A stretch of DNA of 37,168 nt from Clostridiaceae bacterium (GTDB lineage: Bacteria > Bacillota > Clostridia > DSM-8532), in assembly GCA_012730095.1 (NCBI GenBank), contig JAAYBO010000146.1, positions 1-37,168 of the forward strand, given 5' to 3'. The notes below the pieces were generated by a model. That model was given only the letters and a program-made list of their open reading frames with translations. It was not told the DNA's origin and searched no databases. This document shows positions 25,875 through 35,767 of this stretch, piece by piece (position 1 is the stretch's first letter; the number at the start of each line of letters is the position of its first letter). The position numbers were made by a program, and so were the translations under genes.

Positions 25875-26126
25875 GTGCTGGATGATTTAAAGCATCATAG
25901 CAAAGTCGTAGGCATGAAGCAAACTATGAAGGCTGTGGAAGCAGACAGGGTTCAGACGGTTTACATTGCTAACGACGCAGATGAGAGGTTAGTTTCGAAA
26001 ATAACGGATCGATGCAGGATAAAAGGTATTAAAGTAATAGAAGTTGAAAGCATGAAGATTTTGGGAAAGGCATGCGGTATTGATGTGGGAACCGCGGTTG
26101 CCGCTATTTTAGAAGAACAAAAATGA
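25875..26126 (+). CDS. ribosomal L7Ae-like (YbxF-type) RNA-binding protein
   Basis: 83 residues. The frame extends to a TTG at 25836, but the GGAGGG site there favours GTG 25875 (MLDDLKHHSKVVGMKQTMKAV). It has the L7Ae/L30e fold signature: VVGMKQTMKAVEADRVQTVYIANDADE, split by the usual turn, and the end CGIDVGTAVAAI. Bacterial members bind kink-turn RNA and typically lie directly before rpsL, as here. In most Firmicutes rpoC precedes this gene; here a promoter and an AraC regulator precede it. The structured leader could be an autoregulatory site, but no kink-turn was identified by eye. Confidence 0.93.
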   Translation: MLDDLKHHSKVVGMKQTMKAVEADRVQTVYIANDADERLVSKITDRCRIKGIKVIEVESMKILGKACGIDVGTAVAAILEEQK

Positions 26127-26269
26127 AGCATAAATGAGGTTTTATCTAATCCTTTTTGGGATAGGAAGTAACATTAAAAATTGTTTTTTGCCAAAAATGC
26201 CGTAAGGCTTTTCATTTGCTCATAAATGGGCAATAGATAAATGGAGTTTATTATAAGGAGGTGAAAAAG

Positions 26270-26683
26270 ATGCCAACCTTTAACCAGTTAGTAAGAAAGG
26301 GAAGAGAAAAAGTGACCCAGAAGTCTGATTCCCCGGCGCTTCAATTTGGTATGAATACACTGAAAAAAAGGCCTATTACTATTTCAAGTCCGCAGAAGCG
26401 TGGTGTTTGCACGGTTGTAAAAACTACAACACCGAAAAAACCAAACTCCGCACTTCGCAAAGTCGCAAGGGTACGCCTTACAAACCAGATTGAAGTAACC
26501 GCGTATATTCCAGGCATTGGGCACAACCTGCAAGAGCATAGTGTTGTGTTAATACGCGGAGGACGTGTAAAAGATCTCCCTGGCGTACGTTATCACATAG
26601 TTCGCGGAACTCTTGACACAGCCGGTGTAACAAACAGAATGCAGGCTCGTTCAAAGTACGGGGCTAAAAGACCAAAAAAATAA
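26270..26683 (+). CDS. rpsL: 30S ribosomal protein S12
   Basis: 137 residues. ATG 26270 follows GGAGGTG; a GTG nine bases upstream overlaps that site and is rejected. It carries the Firmicutes-type insertion between SPAL and PQKRGVCT ([16 protein letters not shown]), absent from E. coli S12 but present in Bacillus. Lys is kept in [11 protein letters not shown] and in GGRVKDLPG, the two positions where streptomycin-resistance changes usually occur, so the protein is wild type there. S12 sits at the decoding centre. An 8-bp stem (26216-26223 with 26226-26233, tiny loop) precedes the ribosome binding site. Confidence 0.98.
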   Translation: MPTFNQLVRKGREKVTQKSDSPALQFGMNTLKKRPITISSPQKRGVCTVVKTTTPKKPNSALRKVARVRLTNQIEVTAYIPGIGHNLQEHSVVLIRGGRVKDLPGVRYHIVRGTLDTAGVTNRMQARSKYGAKRPKK

Positions 26684-26866
26684 GGCATAAACACAGTGAA
26701 ATTTGAAAACAATAACAGGATACTGCGCGTGCTTCAGCGCGTTGCATATAGATTAACAGATACTATTATACAACTGCTGAGCGCTCACGTTCCGAAGGAC
26801 AGGGACGAGTACCTGTGATACGCGGGTCTTCCGGCCCGATTGTTATCATGTGAGGAGGGAAGGAAA
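26684..26866 (+). other. 183-nt structured rpsL-rpsG intercistronic region
   Basis: Long for a str operon, and visibly structured: CGCG stems near 26724-26742, ACAGG/CCTGT near 26799-26816, and CGGGTC-TTCC-GGCCCG at about 26823-26838 within a TGATA/TATCA outer stem. The last structure ends a few bases from the GGAGGGAAGG site of rpsG. In E. coli, S7 represses translation by binding the rpsL-rpsG spacer, so a functional analogue is plausible. Confidence 0.45.
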
Positions 26867-27337
26867 GTGCCAAGAAGAGGACATGTGCCGAAACGGGATG
26901 TATTGCCCGATCCGATTTATAATGACAAGGTTGTAACAAAGCTAATAAACAATATTATGTTAGACGGCAAAAAAGGTGTGGCACAGCAAATAGTTTACGA
27001 CGCATTCGACATTATACGCGAAAAAACCGGGAAAGAACCTCTGGAAGTGTTTGAGCAGGCATTGAATAATATAATGCCTGTTTTGGAAGTGAAGGCGAGA
27101 CGAGTTGGCGGTGCCACATACCAGGTCCCAATAGAAGTTCGCCAGGATAGAAGGCAGGCTCTTGGGCTTCGCTGGCTTACCAATTATTCGCGTCAAAGAA
27201 GCGAGCGTACAATGAGCCAGAGGTTGGCCGGGGAAATTTTGGATGCGGTAAACAATACCGGTAATGCCGTGAAAAAGAAAGACGATACTCATAAAATGGC
27301 AGAGGCTAATAAGGCGTTTGCACATTACAGATGGTAA
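26867..27337 (+). CDS. rpsG: 30S ribosomal protein S7
   Basis: 156 residues, standard length. The frame extends to an ATG at 26840, but GTG 26867 follows GGAGGGAAGG and gives the canonical [15 protein letters not shown] start. Conserved segments include [28 protein letters not shown] and the C-terminal [11 protein letters not shown]7 nucleates assembly of the 30S head and contacts the E-site tRNA. It ends 33 bp before fusA. Confidence 0.98.
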   Translation: MPRRGHVPKRDVLPDPIYNDKVVTKLINNIMLDGKKGVAQQIVYDAFDIIREKTGKEPLEVFEQALNNIMPVLEVKARRVGGATYQVPIEVRQDRRQALGLRWLTNYSRQRSERTMSQRLAGEILDAVNNTGNAVKKKDDTHKMAEANKAFAHYRW

Positions 27338-27370
27338 TCAGCATATACGACTGATGAAAGGAGGACATTG

Positions 27371-29473
27371 ATGCCTCGAGAATTTAGCCTGGCAGATACA
27401 CGTAATATAGGTATTATGGCGCATATTGACGCAGGCAAGACAACAACATCCGAACGTATCCTGTTTTATACCGGGCGTCTTCATAAGTTAGGAGAAGTCC
27501 ACGAAGGCGCTGCTGCTATGGATTGGATGGAACAGGAACAGGAAAGAGGTATTACGATAACATCCGCTGCAACTACCGCCCAGTGGAAAGGCACAAGGAT
27601 CAATATTATTGATACGCCTGGCCACGTTGACTTTACAGTGGAAGTTGAACGTTCGCTTCGTGTACTGGATGGAGCAGTAGCCCTGTTTTGCGCTAAAGGC
27701 GGTGTTGAGCCTCAGTCCGAAACTGTATGGCGTCAGGCTGATAAATACAAAGTTCCGAGAATTGCATACATTAATAAAATGGACATTAGGGGCGCCGATT
27801 TCTTCAACTGTATCAAAATGATGAAAGACAGGCTGAAGGCAAATGCGGTTCCTATTCAACTGCCAATAGGAAAGGAAGAGAATTACCAGGGGATTGTTGA
27901 TCTCGTGGAGATGAAAGCATACTACTTTCGTGACGATTTAGGAAAGACAATTGAAGAAGAGGATATCCCTGAAAATATGAAGGAACTGGCTGATGAATAT
28001 TATAATAAGCTTGTTGAAGCTGTTTCAGAAAGAGATGAACAGCTTATGGAAAAATATATTGAAGGCCAGAAATTAACGAAGGAAGAGCTTATGAAGGGAA
28101 TACGCATGGCGACTATTAATGTTGACATTATTCCGGTAACATGCGGCTCTTCTTATAAAAATAAGGGTGTCCAAAAACTTCTTGACTGTATTGTTGCATA
28201 TATGCCTTCACCGTTAGATGTTCCGCCTGTAAAAGGCTTGATTCCAGGTGATTCGGATGAACATGAAGAAGTTGAGCGTCACGCAGATGATAATGCTCCG
28301 TTTTCCGCACTCGCGTTTAAGATTATGACCGATCCTTATGTTGGAAGATTAGCTTTTTTCCGCGTATATTCAGGAATGCTGAATTCAGGCTCGTATGTGC
28401 TTAATTCAACAAAAGACAGGCGTGAGCGGATAGGAAGAATTCTTCTAATGCATGCCAATCACAGAGAAGAAGTACAAACGGTTTATGCCGGTGACATAGC
28501 GGCGGCTGTTGGCCTGAAGTCAACCTCTACCGGGGATACGCTGTGCGATGCTAATCATCCGATTATTCTTGAATCAATGGAGTTTCCAGAACCGGTTATT
28601 AATGTGGCAATCGAACCAAAAACAAAAGCAGGGCAGGATAAAATGGCGATTGCTCTTCAAAAAATGGCTGAAGAAGATCCCACTTTCAGGGTGTCAACAA
28701 ACCATGAAACCGGTCAGACAATTATTTCCGGCATGGGTGAACTTCATTTGGAAATTATTGTAGACCGCATGTTAAGAGAATTTAAAGTAGAGGCGAATAT
28801 TGGCAAGCCTCAGGTTGCTTATAAGGAAACAATCCGCAAGGCCGTAAAAGCTGAAGGTAAGTTTATACGCCAGACCGGCGGGCACGGGCAATACGGGCAC
28901 TGCTGGATAGAGGTTGAACCGCTGCCTTCGGGCGGAGGCTATGAATTTGAAAGCGCAATAGTCGGAGGTGTTATACCAAAAGATTATATTCCGGCAATTG
29001 ACGCGGGAATCCGGGATGCAATGAACACGGGAATTCTTGCCGGTTACCAGGTTGTTGACGTAAAGGTAAGGCTTTTTGACGGTTCATACCATGAAGTGGA
29101 TTCATCAGAAATAGCGTTTAAGGTAGCAGGTTCCATTGCTTTTAAGGAAGCGATGAAAAAAGCCGATCCGGTTTTACTCGAGCCTGTTATGAAGGTCGAA
29201 GTAACAACTCCGGAAGAATATTTGGGAGATATTATAGCGGATTTGAATTCCCGGCGCGGTCATATTGACGGCATGGAAACACGTGCGGGAGCACAGGTAA
29301 TTTCAGCGTTTGTACCGCTTAGCGAGATGTTCGGCTATGCGACAGAGCTGCGATCCCGCTCCCAGGGCAGAGCAATATATTCAATGCAATTTGATCATTA
29401 TTCCGAAGTACCTAAGAGCATACAAGACAGGATAGCCAGCGGAATAGGGCCGGATTTCGGAGAATTGCATTGA
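27371..29473 (+). CDS. fusA: translation elongation factor G
   Basis: 700 residues. ATG 27371 follows AAAGGAGG; the TTG just before it is rejected on spacing. The GTPase domain has the P-loop [23 protein letters not shown], and NKMD. The switch I segment [15 protein letters not shown] is intact. Domains II-V follow, including the domain IV segment [12 protein letters not shown]. It catalyses ribosomal translocation. The stop codon TGA lies within a perfect TTGACA, the -35 of a probable internal promoter for tuf. Confidence 0.99.
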   Translation: MPREFSLADTRNIGIMAHIDAGKTTTSERILFYTGRLHKLGEVHEGAAAMDWMEQEQERGITITSAATTAQWKGTRINIIDTPGHVDFTVEVERSLRVLDGAVALFCAKGGVEPQSETVWRQADKYKVPRIAYINKMDIRGADFFNCIKMMKDRLKANAVPIQLPIGKEENYQGIVDLVEMKAYYFRDDLGKTIEEEDIPENMKELADEYYNKLVEAVSERDEQLMEKYIEGQKLTKEELMKGIRMATINVDIIPVTCGSSYKNKGVQKLLDCIVAYMPSPLDVPPVKGLIPGDSDEHEEVERHADDNAPFSALAFKIMTDPYVGRLAFFRVYSGMLNSGSYVLNSTKDRRERIGRILLMHANHREEVQTVYAGDIAAAVGLKSTSTGDTLCDANHPIILESMEFPEPVINVAIEPKTKAGQDKMAIALQKMAEEDPTFRVSTNHETGQTIISGMGELHLEIIVDRMLREFKVEANIGKPQVAYKETIRKAVKAEGKFIRQTGGHGQYGHCWIEVEPLPSGGGYEFESAIVGGVIPKDYIPAIDAGIRDAMNTGILAGYQVVDVKVRLFDGSYHEVDSSEIAFKVAGSIAFKEAMKKADPVLLEPVMKVEVTTPEEYLGDIIADLNSRRGHIDGMETRAGAQVISAFVPLSEMFGYATELRSRSQGRAIYSMQFDHYSEVPKSIQDRIASGIGPDFGELH

Positions 29474-29498
29474 CAGTAAAAACATGTTAATATAATAT
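29470..29498 (+). promoter_or_regulatory. probable internal promoter for tuf
   Basis: A perfect TTGACA (29470-29475) overlaps the fusA stop codon. TAATAT at 29493-29498 gives a 17-bp spacer, and TATAAT at 29491-29496 a 15-bp one. Extra transcription of tuf is expected because EF-Tu is needed in large excess. Confidence 0.5.
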
Positions 29499-29591
29499 TA
29501 TTTATACCGGTTAAAGACAGGTTAAATTTTATCTAAACTAATTTATAAATTATCAACAGTTTTTGAACTGTGTGTAAGGAGGAGAATTTCG

Positions 29592-30797
29592 ATGGCAAAA
29601 GCTAAATTCGAAAGAACAAAACCCCATGTTAACATTGGTACAATTGGTCACGTCGACCACGGTAAAACCACTCTAACGGCAGCAATTACAAAAGTTTTGG
29701 CTCTTTCAGACCAAAAAATTGAAGTAAAGGACTATGCACAAATTGATGCCGCACCTGAAGAAAAGGAAAGAGGTATTACTATTAATACCGCCCACGTCGA
29801 ATATGAAACACAGAATCGACATTATGCCCACGTGGACTGCCCCGGTCACGCTGACTACGTAAAAAATATGATTACCGGAGCCGCTCAAATGGATGGAGCA
29901 ATTTTGGTTGTTTCGGCAGCCGACGGCCCAATGCCGCAAACACGTGAACATATTCTTCTGGCGCATCAGGTTGGCGTTGATTACATTGTTGTATTTCTTA
30001 ATAAATGTGATCAGGTAGACGATGAAGAACTCATCGAGCTTGTTGAAATGGAGTTAAGGGAACTTTTAAGTGAATACGAATTCCCTGGCGACGATATTCC
30101 CATAATCCGTGGTTCGGCTCTTGAAGCACTGGAATGCGAATCCACCGATCAGTCAGATCCAAAGTATGCACCAATACTTAAACTGATGGAAGCGGTTGAT
30201 GCCTATATTCCTACGCCTAAACGTGATACCGAATTGCCGTTCTTAATGTCGGTTGAAGATGTTTTCACAATTACCGGCCGCGGAACTGTTGCTACCGGAA
30301 GAGTTGAAAGAGGAACCCTTAAGGTCGGCGAAGAAGTTGAGATTGTCGGACTTGCCGATGAATCCAGAAAAACTGTCGTTACCGGTGTTGAAATGTTCAG
30401 AAAGCTTTTGGATCAAGCACAGGCAGGAGACAATATCGGTGCTCTCTTAAGAGGCGTGCAGCGTACTGAAATTGAAAGGGGACAGGTTCTGGCTAAACCC
30501 GGATCAATTACCCCGCATACGCAGTTTACCGCTGAAGTATACGTTCTGACAAAGGAAGAAGGCGGAAGGCACACTCCTTTCTTTAACGGATACCGCCCGC
30601 AGTTCTTCTTCAGAACAACTGACGTTACCGGCAATATCAAGCTTCCCGAGGGTACTGAAATGGTTATGCCGGGCGACAATGTGACAATGGAAATTTCTCT
30701 TATAACACCTATAGCTATGGAAAAGGGTCAGACCTTCTCAATACGCGAAGGTGGGAGAACGGTCGGAGCAGGCCGTGTTGCTGATATTATAAAATAA
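29592..30797 (+). CDS. tuf: translation elongation factor Tu
   Basis: 401 residues with a GTAAGGAGGAG site. GTPase motifs are [26 protein letters not shown] and NKCD. The effector segment [18 protein letters not shown] is complete. The beta-barrel domains II and III follow ([42 protein letters not shown]). It delivers aminoacyl-tRNA to the ribosome. It is the last gene of the operon and a perfect 14-bp hairpin follows. rpsJ does not follow, unlike in many Firmicutes. Confidence 0.99.
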   Translation: MAKAKFERTKPHVNIGTIGHVDHGKTTLTAAITKVLALSDQKIEVKDYAQIDAAPEEKERGITINTAHVEYETQNRHYAHVDCPGHADYVKNMITGAAQMDGAILVVSAADGPMPQTREHILLAHQVGVDYIVVFLNKCDQVDDEELIELVEMELRELLSEYEFPGDDIPIIRGSALEALECESTDQSDPKYAPILKLMEAVDAYIPTPKRDTELPFLMSVEDVFTITGRGTVATGRVERGTLKVGEEVEIVGLADESRKTVVTGVEMFRKLLDQAQAGDNIGALLRGVQRTEIERGQVLAKPGSITPHTQFTAEVYVLTKEEGGRHTPFFNGYRPQFFFRTTDVTGNIKLPEGTEMVMPGDNVTMEISLITPIAMEKGQTFSIREGGRTVGAGRVADIIK

Positions 30798-30807
30798 TTG
30801 AACAGCG

Positions 30808-30839
30808 AAAGAAGCGAAGGAACCATCCTTCGCTTCTTT
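30808..30839 (+). terminator. terminator of the str operon
   Basis: AAAGAAGCGAAGGA (30808-30821) pairs perfectly with TCCTTCGCTTCTTT (30826-30839) around an ACCA loop, 10 bp after the tuf stop codon. The 3' arm itself supplies the T-rich end. Confidence 0.85.
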
Positions 30840-30946
30840 AATACTGCTTTGCAATTTCAACACATAATTTCAAAAAAAATCAATCACGCAAAACCTTTGC
30901 CCCTTACCTATTCGCCAATAACCACCCTTTCATCCATAATAAAACA

Positions 30947-30975
30947 TTGAAATAAGACAGTGTGTAGAGTATAAT
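30947..30975 (+). promoter_or_regulatory. promoter of lon or of a small leader RNA
   Basis: TTGAAA (30947-30952), exactly 17 bp, then TATAAT (30970-30975). The start would be near 30982, about 240 nt upstream of the lon ATG. Confidence 0.65.
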
Positions 30976-31038
30976 AACTATACATAAAAGATGGACATGC
31001 ATATCACAGTGCAATAAGCCGGTGTCTTTTCAGTACAT

Positions 31039-31077
31039 AGCAGCCGTATTTGTTCAAACTGAAACAAACAGGCTGCT
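31039..31077 (+). promoter_or_regulatory. bipartite hairpin in the lon leader
   Basis: AGCAGCC (31039-31045) pairs with GGCTGCT (31071-31077). Inside it TTTGTT (31049-31054) pairs with AACAAA (31063-31068) around an 8-nt loop. Only a scattered T-rich stretch follows, so this is either a weak attenuator, a stability element or the 3' part of a small RNA of about 100 nt. Confidence 0.45.
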
Positions 31078-31224
31078 GTTAAATCCTGTTTTACTATAGA
31101 ATCTTTATTAGTTTAGGCCGAACATACCTTAAATACGCTTGAAATATTAATAAAAATGTAATCTGCAGGTACTGGATGCCTATAACTAAAACACGGGTAA
31201 TGCATTGAAAGGATTTGATTTTTA

Positions 31225-33654
31225 ATGGCACAGGGAAATAAAAATTCTAAAACAGTAATAATGCCGCTTTTGCCTCTGCGCGGGCTTGTTGTATTTCCGC
31301 ATATGATTCTTCATTTTGACGTTGGCCGGACAAAATCTGTAAAAGCTCTGGACGAAGCAATGATGAAGGATCAAATGATATTGCTATGCGCACAAAAAGA
31401 TCCCGGTTTGGAAGAACCGGATTTTAATGATATATATCCAGTGGGCACTATTGCGAAAATAAAGCAGTTGCTGCGGCTTCCAGGGGACACTATCCGGGTA
31501 TTGGTGGAAGGTTTGGAACGAGCACGTATTATTGAACACATACCGGAAGAGGAATACTATAAAGTTTGCCTGAAGGTATGCCCAAACCCGAAAAAACTGC
31601 CTAAAAAGCCTGAAACTGAAGCATTGATCAGACAGGTTATCGGTTATTTCGAAAAATATGCCAAACTTACTAACCGCATCCCTTCGGACACCACATTTAC
31701 TATTACTTCGATGGAGGATTACGCGAGGCTTTCAGACGTAATTGCGGCAAATATGGTTTTAAAGCTGGATCAGAAACAACGTATATTGAATGAGATTTCA
31801 CCAAAAAAGCGCTTAGAGAAATTATTGGAACTATTGATAAGAGAAATCGAAATCCTTGAGGTTGAGCGGAACATCAACAACAAGGTACGGCAGCGTATTG
31901 ATAAAAGCCAAAAGGAATATTATCTCAGGGAACAATTAAAAGTGATCCGAAATGAACTTGGCGAAGAGGATCAACAAAACAACGAAACAGAAGAGTACCG
32001 TGAAAAAATAGCAAAAGCCGAGCTTCCGGAAGAAGCTGAAAAAAAAGCGCTTAAAGAATTGGACAGGCTGTCGAAAATGCACTCTATGTCAGCCGAGAGC
32101 GGTGTAATCCGTACGTATCTTGATTGGATTATTGAAATGCCGTGGAACAGAAAAACAGAAGAAAACCTGGATTTAAAAAATGCCGAAAAGGTTCTTGATG
32201 AAGATCATTATGGTTTGGAACAGGTAAAGGAGAGAATAATAGAATACCTGGCCATAAGAAAGCTGAAGAATGGCCTTCATGGACCGATTATTTGCCTTGT
32301 CGGACCTCCCGGCGTTGGGAAGACCTCTGTTGCGCGTTCAATTGCGAAGGCGCTGAACCGTAATTATATTCGAATGTCTTTGGGAGGAGTCAGGGATGAA
32401 GCCGAAATCAGAGGACACAGACGGACTTATGTGGGCGCTTTGCCGGGCAGGATAATTAATGCCGTGAAGCAGGCAGGCTCCAAAAATCCTTTGATTCTCC
32501 TTGATGAAATAGATAAAATGTCAAGTGATTTCAGGGGAGATCCTGCTTCTGCAATGCTTGAAGTTCTTGATGGAGAGCAGAACAGGGAATTCAGGGATCA
32601 TTACCTTGAAATACCGTTCGATCTTTCGGATGTGATGTTTATAACAACTGCCAATAACAAGGATACGATACCCAGACCGCTTCTTGACAGGATGGAAATA
32701 ATTGATATCCCGGGGTATATTGAGCAGGAGAAAATACAAATAGCGTTACGGCATCTTATCCCGAAGCAAATTAAAAACCACGGCCTTCAAGCAAGGCAGA
32801 TACGTTTTGAACAAGGAGCCATAAGGGATATTATTAATTACTATACACGCGAGGCCGGGGTAAGAAACCTGGAACGTCAAATTTCGGCCGTATGCCGTAA
32901 AGTTGCCAGGCATATAGTGTCGGGAGAGAAGAAAGCCGTGCGTGTAACGCAGAAGAGCCTTGCAAAATACATTGGGAGTAAAAAATATATGTATGATATG
33001 GCTAATGATCACGATGAGGTTGGAATAGCCCGCGGCCTGGCATGGACGCCTGTGGGCGGCGATACGCTGTCGATAGAAGTGAATATTATGCCGGGAGATG
33101 GCGCCGTGGAACTGACAGGCCAGCTGGGTGACGTAATGAAGGAATCAGCCAGAATTGCAAGAAGCTATGTGCGTTCGATAGCGGAAGCTGTTGGAATTGA
33201 AAAAGACTTTCACAAAAAATACGATATGCACATTCACGTTCCTGAGGGGGCAATACCGAAAGATGGGCCTTCAGCAGGTATAACTCTTGCAATTGCTATG
33301 ATTTCAGCGCTTACAGAAATCCCTGTAAAGAAAAATGTAGCTATGACCGGAGAGATTACATTAAGAGGAAAGGTTTTGCCTGTCGGTGGTTTGAGAGAAA
33401 AAGTGCTTGCAGCTCATAGAGCCGGTATTGATATAGTATTATATCCAATGGAAAACAAAAAAGATCTTGAAAAGATTCCGGAAAATATACGTGAAAAGCT
33501 AAGGTTAATGCCGGTTTCTTCAATGGATCAGGTGATTGGATCCGCATTGATAAAATATCCGTCATTGAAAAAGAATAGTGATGATTCGGGTGAAAATGAT
33601 ATTTTCCCGATACAGAAAACAAAAACTGAAGCAGCGGTTACAGTTGAGCAATAG
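31225..33654 (+). CDS. lon: ATP-dependent protease Lon (LonA)
   Basis: 809 residues with an AAAGGA site. The N-terminal LON substrate-binding domain (about 1-210) starts with [16 protein letters not shown] coiled-coil segment covers about 210-310. The AAA+ domain has Walker A GPPGVGKT at 360-367 and Walker [11 protein letters not shown] near 425. The C-terminal protease has the catalytic Ser-Lys dyad, S683 in [11 protein letters not shown] and K726 in [14 protein letters not shown]. The cytosolic hexamer degrades misfolded and regulatory proteins. The acidic C-terminal tail of about 30 residues is dispensable-looking. It is transcribed alone, between a consensus promoter and a perfect terminator. 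Confidence 0.99.
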   Translation: MAQGNKNSKTVIMPLLPLRGLVVFPHMILHFDVGRTKSVKALDEAMMKDQMILLCAQKDPGLEEPDFNDIYPVGTIAKIKQLLRLPGDTIRVLVEGLERARIIEHIPEEEYYKVCLKVCPNPKKLPKKPETEALIRQVIGYFEKYAKLTNRIPSDTTFTITSMEDYARLSDVIAANMVLKLDQKQRILNEISPKKRLEKLLELLIREIEILEVERNINNKVRQRIDKSQKEYYLREQLKVIRNELGEEDQQNNETEEYREKIAKAELPEEAEKKALKELDRLSKMHSMSAESGVIRTYLDWIIEMPWNRKTEENLDLKNAEKVLDEDHYGLEQVKERIIEYLAIRKLKNGLHGPIICLVGPPGVGKTSVARSIAKALNRNYIRMSLGGVRDEAEIRGHRRTYVGALPGRIINAVKQAGSKNPLILLDEIDKMSSDFRGDPASAMLEVLDGEQNREFRDHYLEIPFDLSDVMFITTANNKDTIPRPLLDRMEIIDIPGYIEQEKIQIALRHLIPKQIKNHGLQARQIRFEQGAIRDIINYYTREAGVRNLERQISAVCRKVARHIVSGEKKAVRVTQKSLAKYIGSKKYMYDMANDHDEVGIARGLAWTPVGGDTLSIEVNIMPGDGAVELTGQLGDVMKESARIARSYVRSIAEAVGIEKDFHKKYDMHIHVPEGAIPKDGPSAGITLAIAMISALTEIPVKKNVAMTGEITLRGKVLPVGGLREKVLAAHRAGIDIVLYPMENKKDLEKIPENIREKLRLMPVSSMDQVIGSALIKYPSLKKNSDDSGENDIFPIQKTKTEAAVTVEQ

Positions 33655-33655
33655 T

Positions 33656-33695
33656 ATAATAAGAAAATGGCCGAAACCGGCCATTTTCTTATTAT
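33656..33695 (+). terminator. terminator of lon
   Basis: An 18-bp perfect stem, left arm 33656-33673 and right arm 33678-33695, around AAAC. The core is GGCCG/CGGCC flanked by GAAAAT/ATTTTC and ending in TTATTAT. It starts one base after the stop codon. Symmetry makes it usable in both directions. Confidence 0.88.
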
Positions 33696-33724
33696 TGCGA
33701 CTTTAATAAATAGTATGTTAAAAT
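33695..33724 (+). promoter_or_regulatory. candidate promoter of the hydrolase cluster
   Basis: TTGCGA (33695-33700), an 18-bp spacer, then TAAAAT (33719-33724) with TGT before it (extended -10). The start would be near 33731, about 107 nt before the amidohydrolase ATG. Confidence 0.45.
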
Positions 33725-33837
33725 AACGGAAGAAAATGCTTAACAATTATAGCACATTAGGTTGCACAGCGTTTTCTTTTTTATATGCGATGCGAATAAA
33801 ACATATAATATACAACAACATATTTTGGAGGATTTTT

Positions 33838-35034
33838 ATGCTTATAGTTAACGCTAAAATCGTTTCAATGTCTGACAGACTGAAACGGCCTGATGGCTCA
33901 AAAAATATTGTCACATTTGAAAATGGGTATATACATATTGAAGGCAAAATCATTAAAGCAACAGGTCCGATGGAAAATTGCCCGCATGACGCTGATATTA
34001 TAGACGCGAAAGGCAGATACGTAATGCCGGGTTTTGTCGATGCGCATACACATATTGGGCTCTTTGAAGATTCGGTCGGTTTTGAAGGAGATGACGGAAA
34101 TGAAGCGACAGACCCCGTTACTCCGCAATTGCGGGCTATCGACGGTATATATCATGCCGACCGGTCATTCGACGAAGCAAGACAATGGGGAGTAACGACC
34201 GTCGTTTGCGGGCCTGGAAGCTCGAATGTTATATGCGGCCAATTTGCGGCATTAAAGACATATGGCCGTTCAGTGGATGAAATGGTTTTTAAGCAGCCTT
34301 GCGCAGTTAAGGTTGCTTTTGGAGAGAACCCCAAATCGGTTTACCATGAAAAGAGCCGAATACCGAGCACGCGTATGACTACTGCGGCAATTCTGCGCGA
34401 GCAGCTTTACAAAGCGAAAGAATATATGGATAACTGGGAAGACTACAAAAAAAATCCGGATGAGAAAGACAAGCCTGAGTTTGATATAAGGCTTGAGACG
34501 CTAATTCCTGTGCTGAAACGCGAACTGATAATGAAGGTTCATGCTCACAGGGCGGATGATATTCTTACAGCGCTTCGCATAGCCGAGGAATTTAATCTGG
34601 ATATTACAATAGATCATTGTACCGAAGGTTATATGATTGCCGATATACTAAAGGAAAAACATGTTAAGGTAATTTTGGGTCCATTGCTGACCGACAGATC
34701 GAAAATTGAAATGAGAAATCAGAACATTGAGGCTCCGGGAATTCTTTCCAGGGAAGGGATTCCGGTTGCGATTATGACAGATCACCCATGTGTACCGATA
34801 CAGCATTTATTGTTATCTGCTTCTGTCGCAGTAAGGGAAGGCATGGACGAAGAGGATGCACTTAAGGCGATAACTATAAATGCCGCAAAAGCTGCGGGAA
34901 TTGATGAAAGAGTTGGAAGTCTTGAGCCCGGAAAGGATGCGGATATTGTTATATTCAGCGGATATCCGTTCGATTACAAAACAAAAGTGGATGTAACAAT
35001 AATAAACGGTAAGGCTGTATACCGGCGATTGTAA
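33838..35034 (+). CDS. amidohydrolase (imidazolonepropionase-like)
   Basis: 398 residues. An upstream ATG at 33736 is in frame, but ATG 33838 follows TTGGAGGATTTTT and starts MLIVNAKIVSMSDRL, the typical small N-terminal beta-sandwich of the family. The metal-binding HxH is H70/H72 in PGFVDAHTHIG. Later ligands are probably the His in KVHAHRAD and DHCTEG, and Asp in MTDHP. Conserved NAAKAAGIDERVGSLEPGKDADIVI closes the barrel domain, as in dihydroorotase/imidazolonepropionase-like enzymes. It hydrolyses a cyclic amide, amidine or peptide-like bond, but the substrate cannot be told. It is 17 bp upstream of the SGNH hydrolase gene and likely in one operon with it. Confidence 0.93.
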   Translation: MLIVNAKIVSMSDRLKRPDGSKNIVTFENGYIHIEGKIIKATGPMENCPHDADIIDAKGRYVMPGFVDAHTHIGLFEDSVGFEGDDGNEATDPVTPQLRAIDGIYHADRSFDEARQWGVTTVVCGPGSSNVICGQFAALKTYGRSVDEMVFKQPCAVKVAFGENPKSVYHEKSRIPSTRMTTAAILREQLYKAKEYMDNWEDYKKNPDEKDKPEFDIRLETLIPVLKRELIMKVHAHRADDILTALRIAEEFNLDITIDHCTEGYMIADILKEKHVKVILGPLLTDRSKIEMRNQNIEAPGILSREGIPVAIMTDHPCVPIQHLLLSASVAVREGMDEEDALKAITINAAKAAGIDERVGSLEPGKDADIVIFSGYPFDYKTKVDVTIINGKAVYRRL

Positions 35035-35051
35035 GATATGGAGTGAAAGCA

Positions 35052-35699
35052 ATGAATCCGATTATCAAGTTTTATCAAAGGACAATAGAAAACGTATTTA
35101 CACATCTTAATGCAGTTGCGAAACCGGGTTCTATTGTCTTTCTTGGGGATTCGATAACAGACTTTTTCCGTGTAAACGAGTTTTTCCCCGGAGTATACGT
35201 AATAAACAGGGGTATAAGCGGTGACACAACCGATGGAGTGCTGAACCGTCTTGCCGAAAGCGTTTATGAATTATCTCCGTCAAAAATCTTTTTAATGATA
35301 GGGACAAACGACCTTGGAAATAAAAAGTCTGTGGAATATATTTCCGGGAACATAAGAAAAATTATATCGGAAATTAAGCGAAATTGCCCGCAAACTAAAA
35401 TATATCTGGAGTCAGTGTACCCGGTTTCTTTATTAAAAGACAAAAAAATAAAAAAATTCATTGTTAGGAAAAGAAACAATAGAGATATTTCAAGGCTGAA
35501 TGACAAACTCAAAAATATGGCGGATGAAATGGAAATAACATATATCGACGTTTACAGCCACCTTGTGGATGGAAGCGGGAATATCAAAACCGAATACACG
35601 GTGGAAGGGCTTCATCTTACAATTCAAGGATATAGTGTTGTTGCCGATGTTCTACGTCCATATGTCCTTAATGATTTCACCGCTGAATGCACGCCATAA
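35052..35699 (+). CDS. SGNH/GDSL-family hydrolase
   Basis: 215 residues. GTG 35043 is in frame, but ATG 35052 lies eight bases after GGAGTG and is preferred. Block I is FLGDSITDF with the nucleophile S34. Block II is NRGISGDTTDGVLNRL, carrying the oxyanion Gly. Block III is IGTND. Block V, normally DxxH, reads EGLH (E185, H188), so Glu replaces the usual catalytic Asp. A basic cluster (KDKKIKKFIVRKRNNRD) sits before the last third. No signal peptide is present, so it acts in the cytoplasm as an esterase, lipase or deacetylase. It lies between an amidohydrolase and a patatin-like phospholipase. Confidence 0.9.
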   Translation: MNPIIKFYQRTIENVFTHLNAVAKPGSIVFLGDSITDFFRVNEFFPGVYVINRGISGDTTDGVLNRLAESVYELSPSKIFLMIGTNDLGNKKSVEYISGNIRKIISEIKRNCPQTKIYLESVYPVSLLKDKKIKKFIVRKRNNRDISRLNDKLKNMADEMEITYIDVYSHLVDGSGNIKTEYTVEGLHLTIQGYSVVADVLRPYVLNDFTAECTP

Positions 35700-35767
35700 T
35701 CACAGGTTCGATTTTTTAGTATTTGCAGCTAACTGCAGCAAAAATCAAATACGGGTGGTGCTGTAAA

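Larger units (their letters stand above)
30798..31224 (+). other. 427-bp intergenic region between tuf and lon
   Basis: Holds the tuf terminator (30808-30839), about 100 bp with no recognisable feature, a consensus promoter (30947-30975), then a leader of about 240 nt before lon with a bipartite hairpin at 31039-31077. No CtsR heptad repeats or CIRCE element were found, so lon control here is not the classical heat-shock type. Confidence 0.6.

Noticed and set aside
26270-26683. 16-residue insertion in S12 as an anomaly
   Set aside because: The same insertion between SPAL and PQKRGVCT is normal in Firmicutes S12, as in Bacillus.
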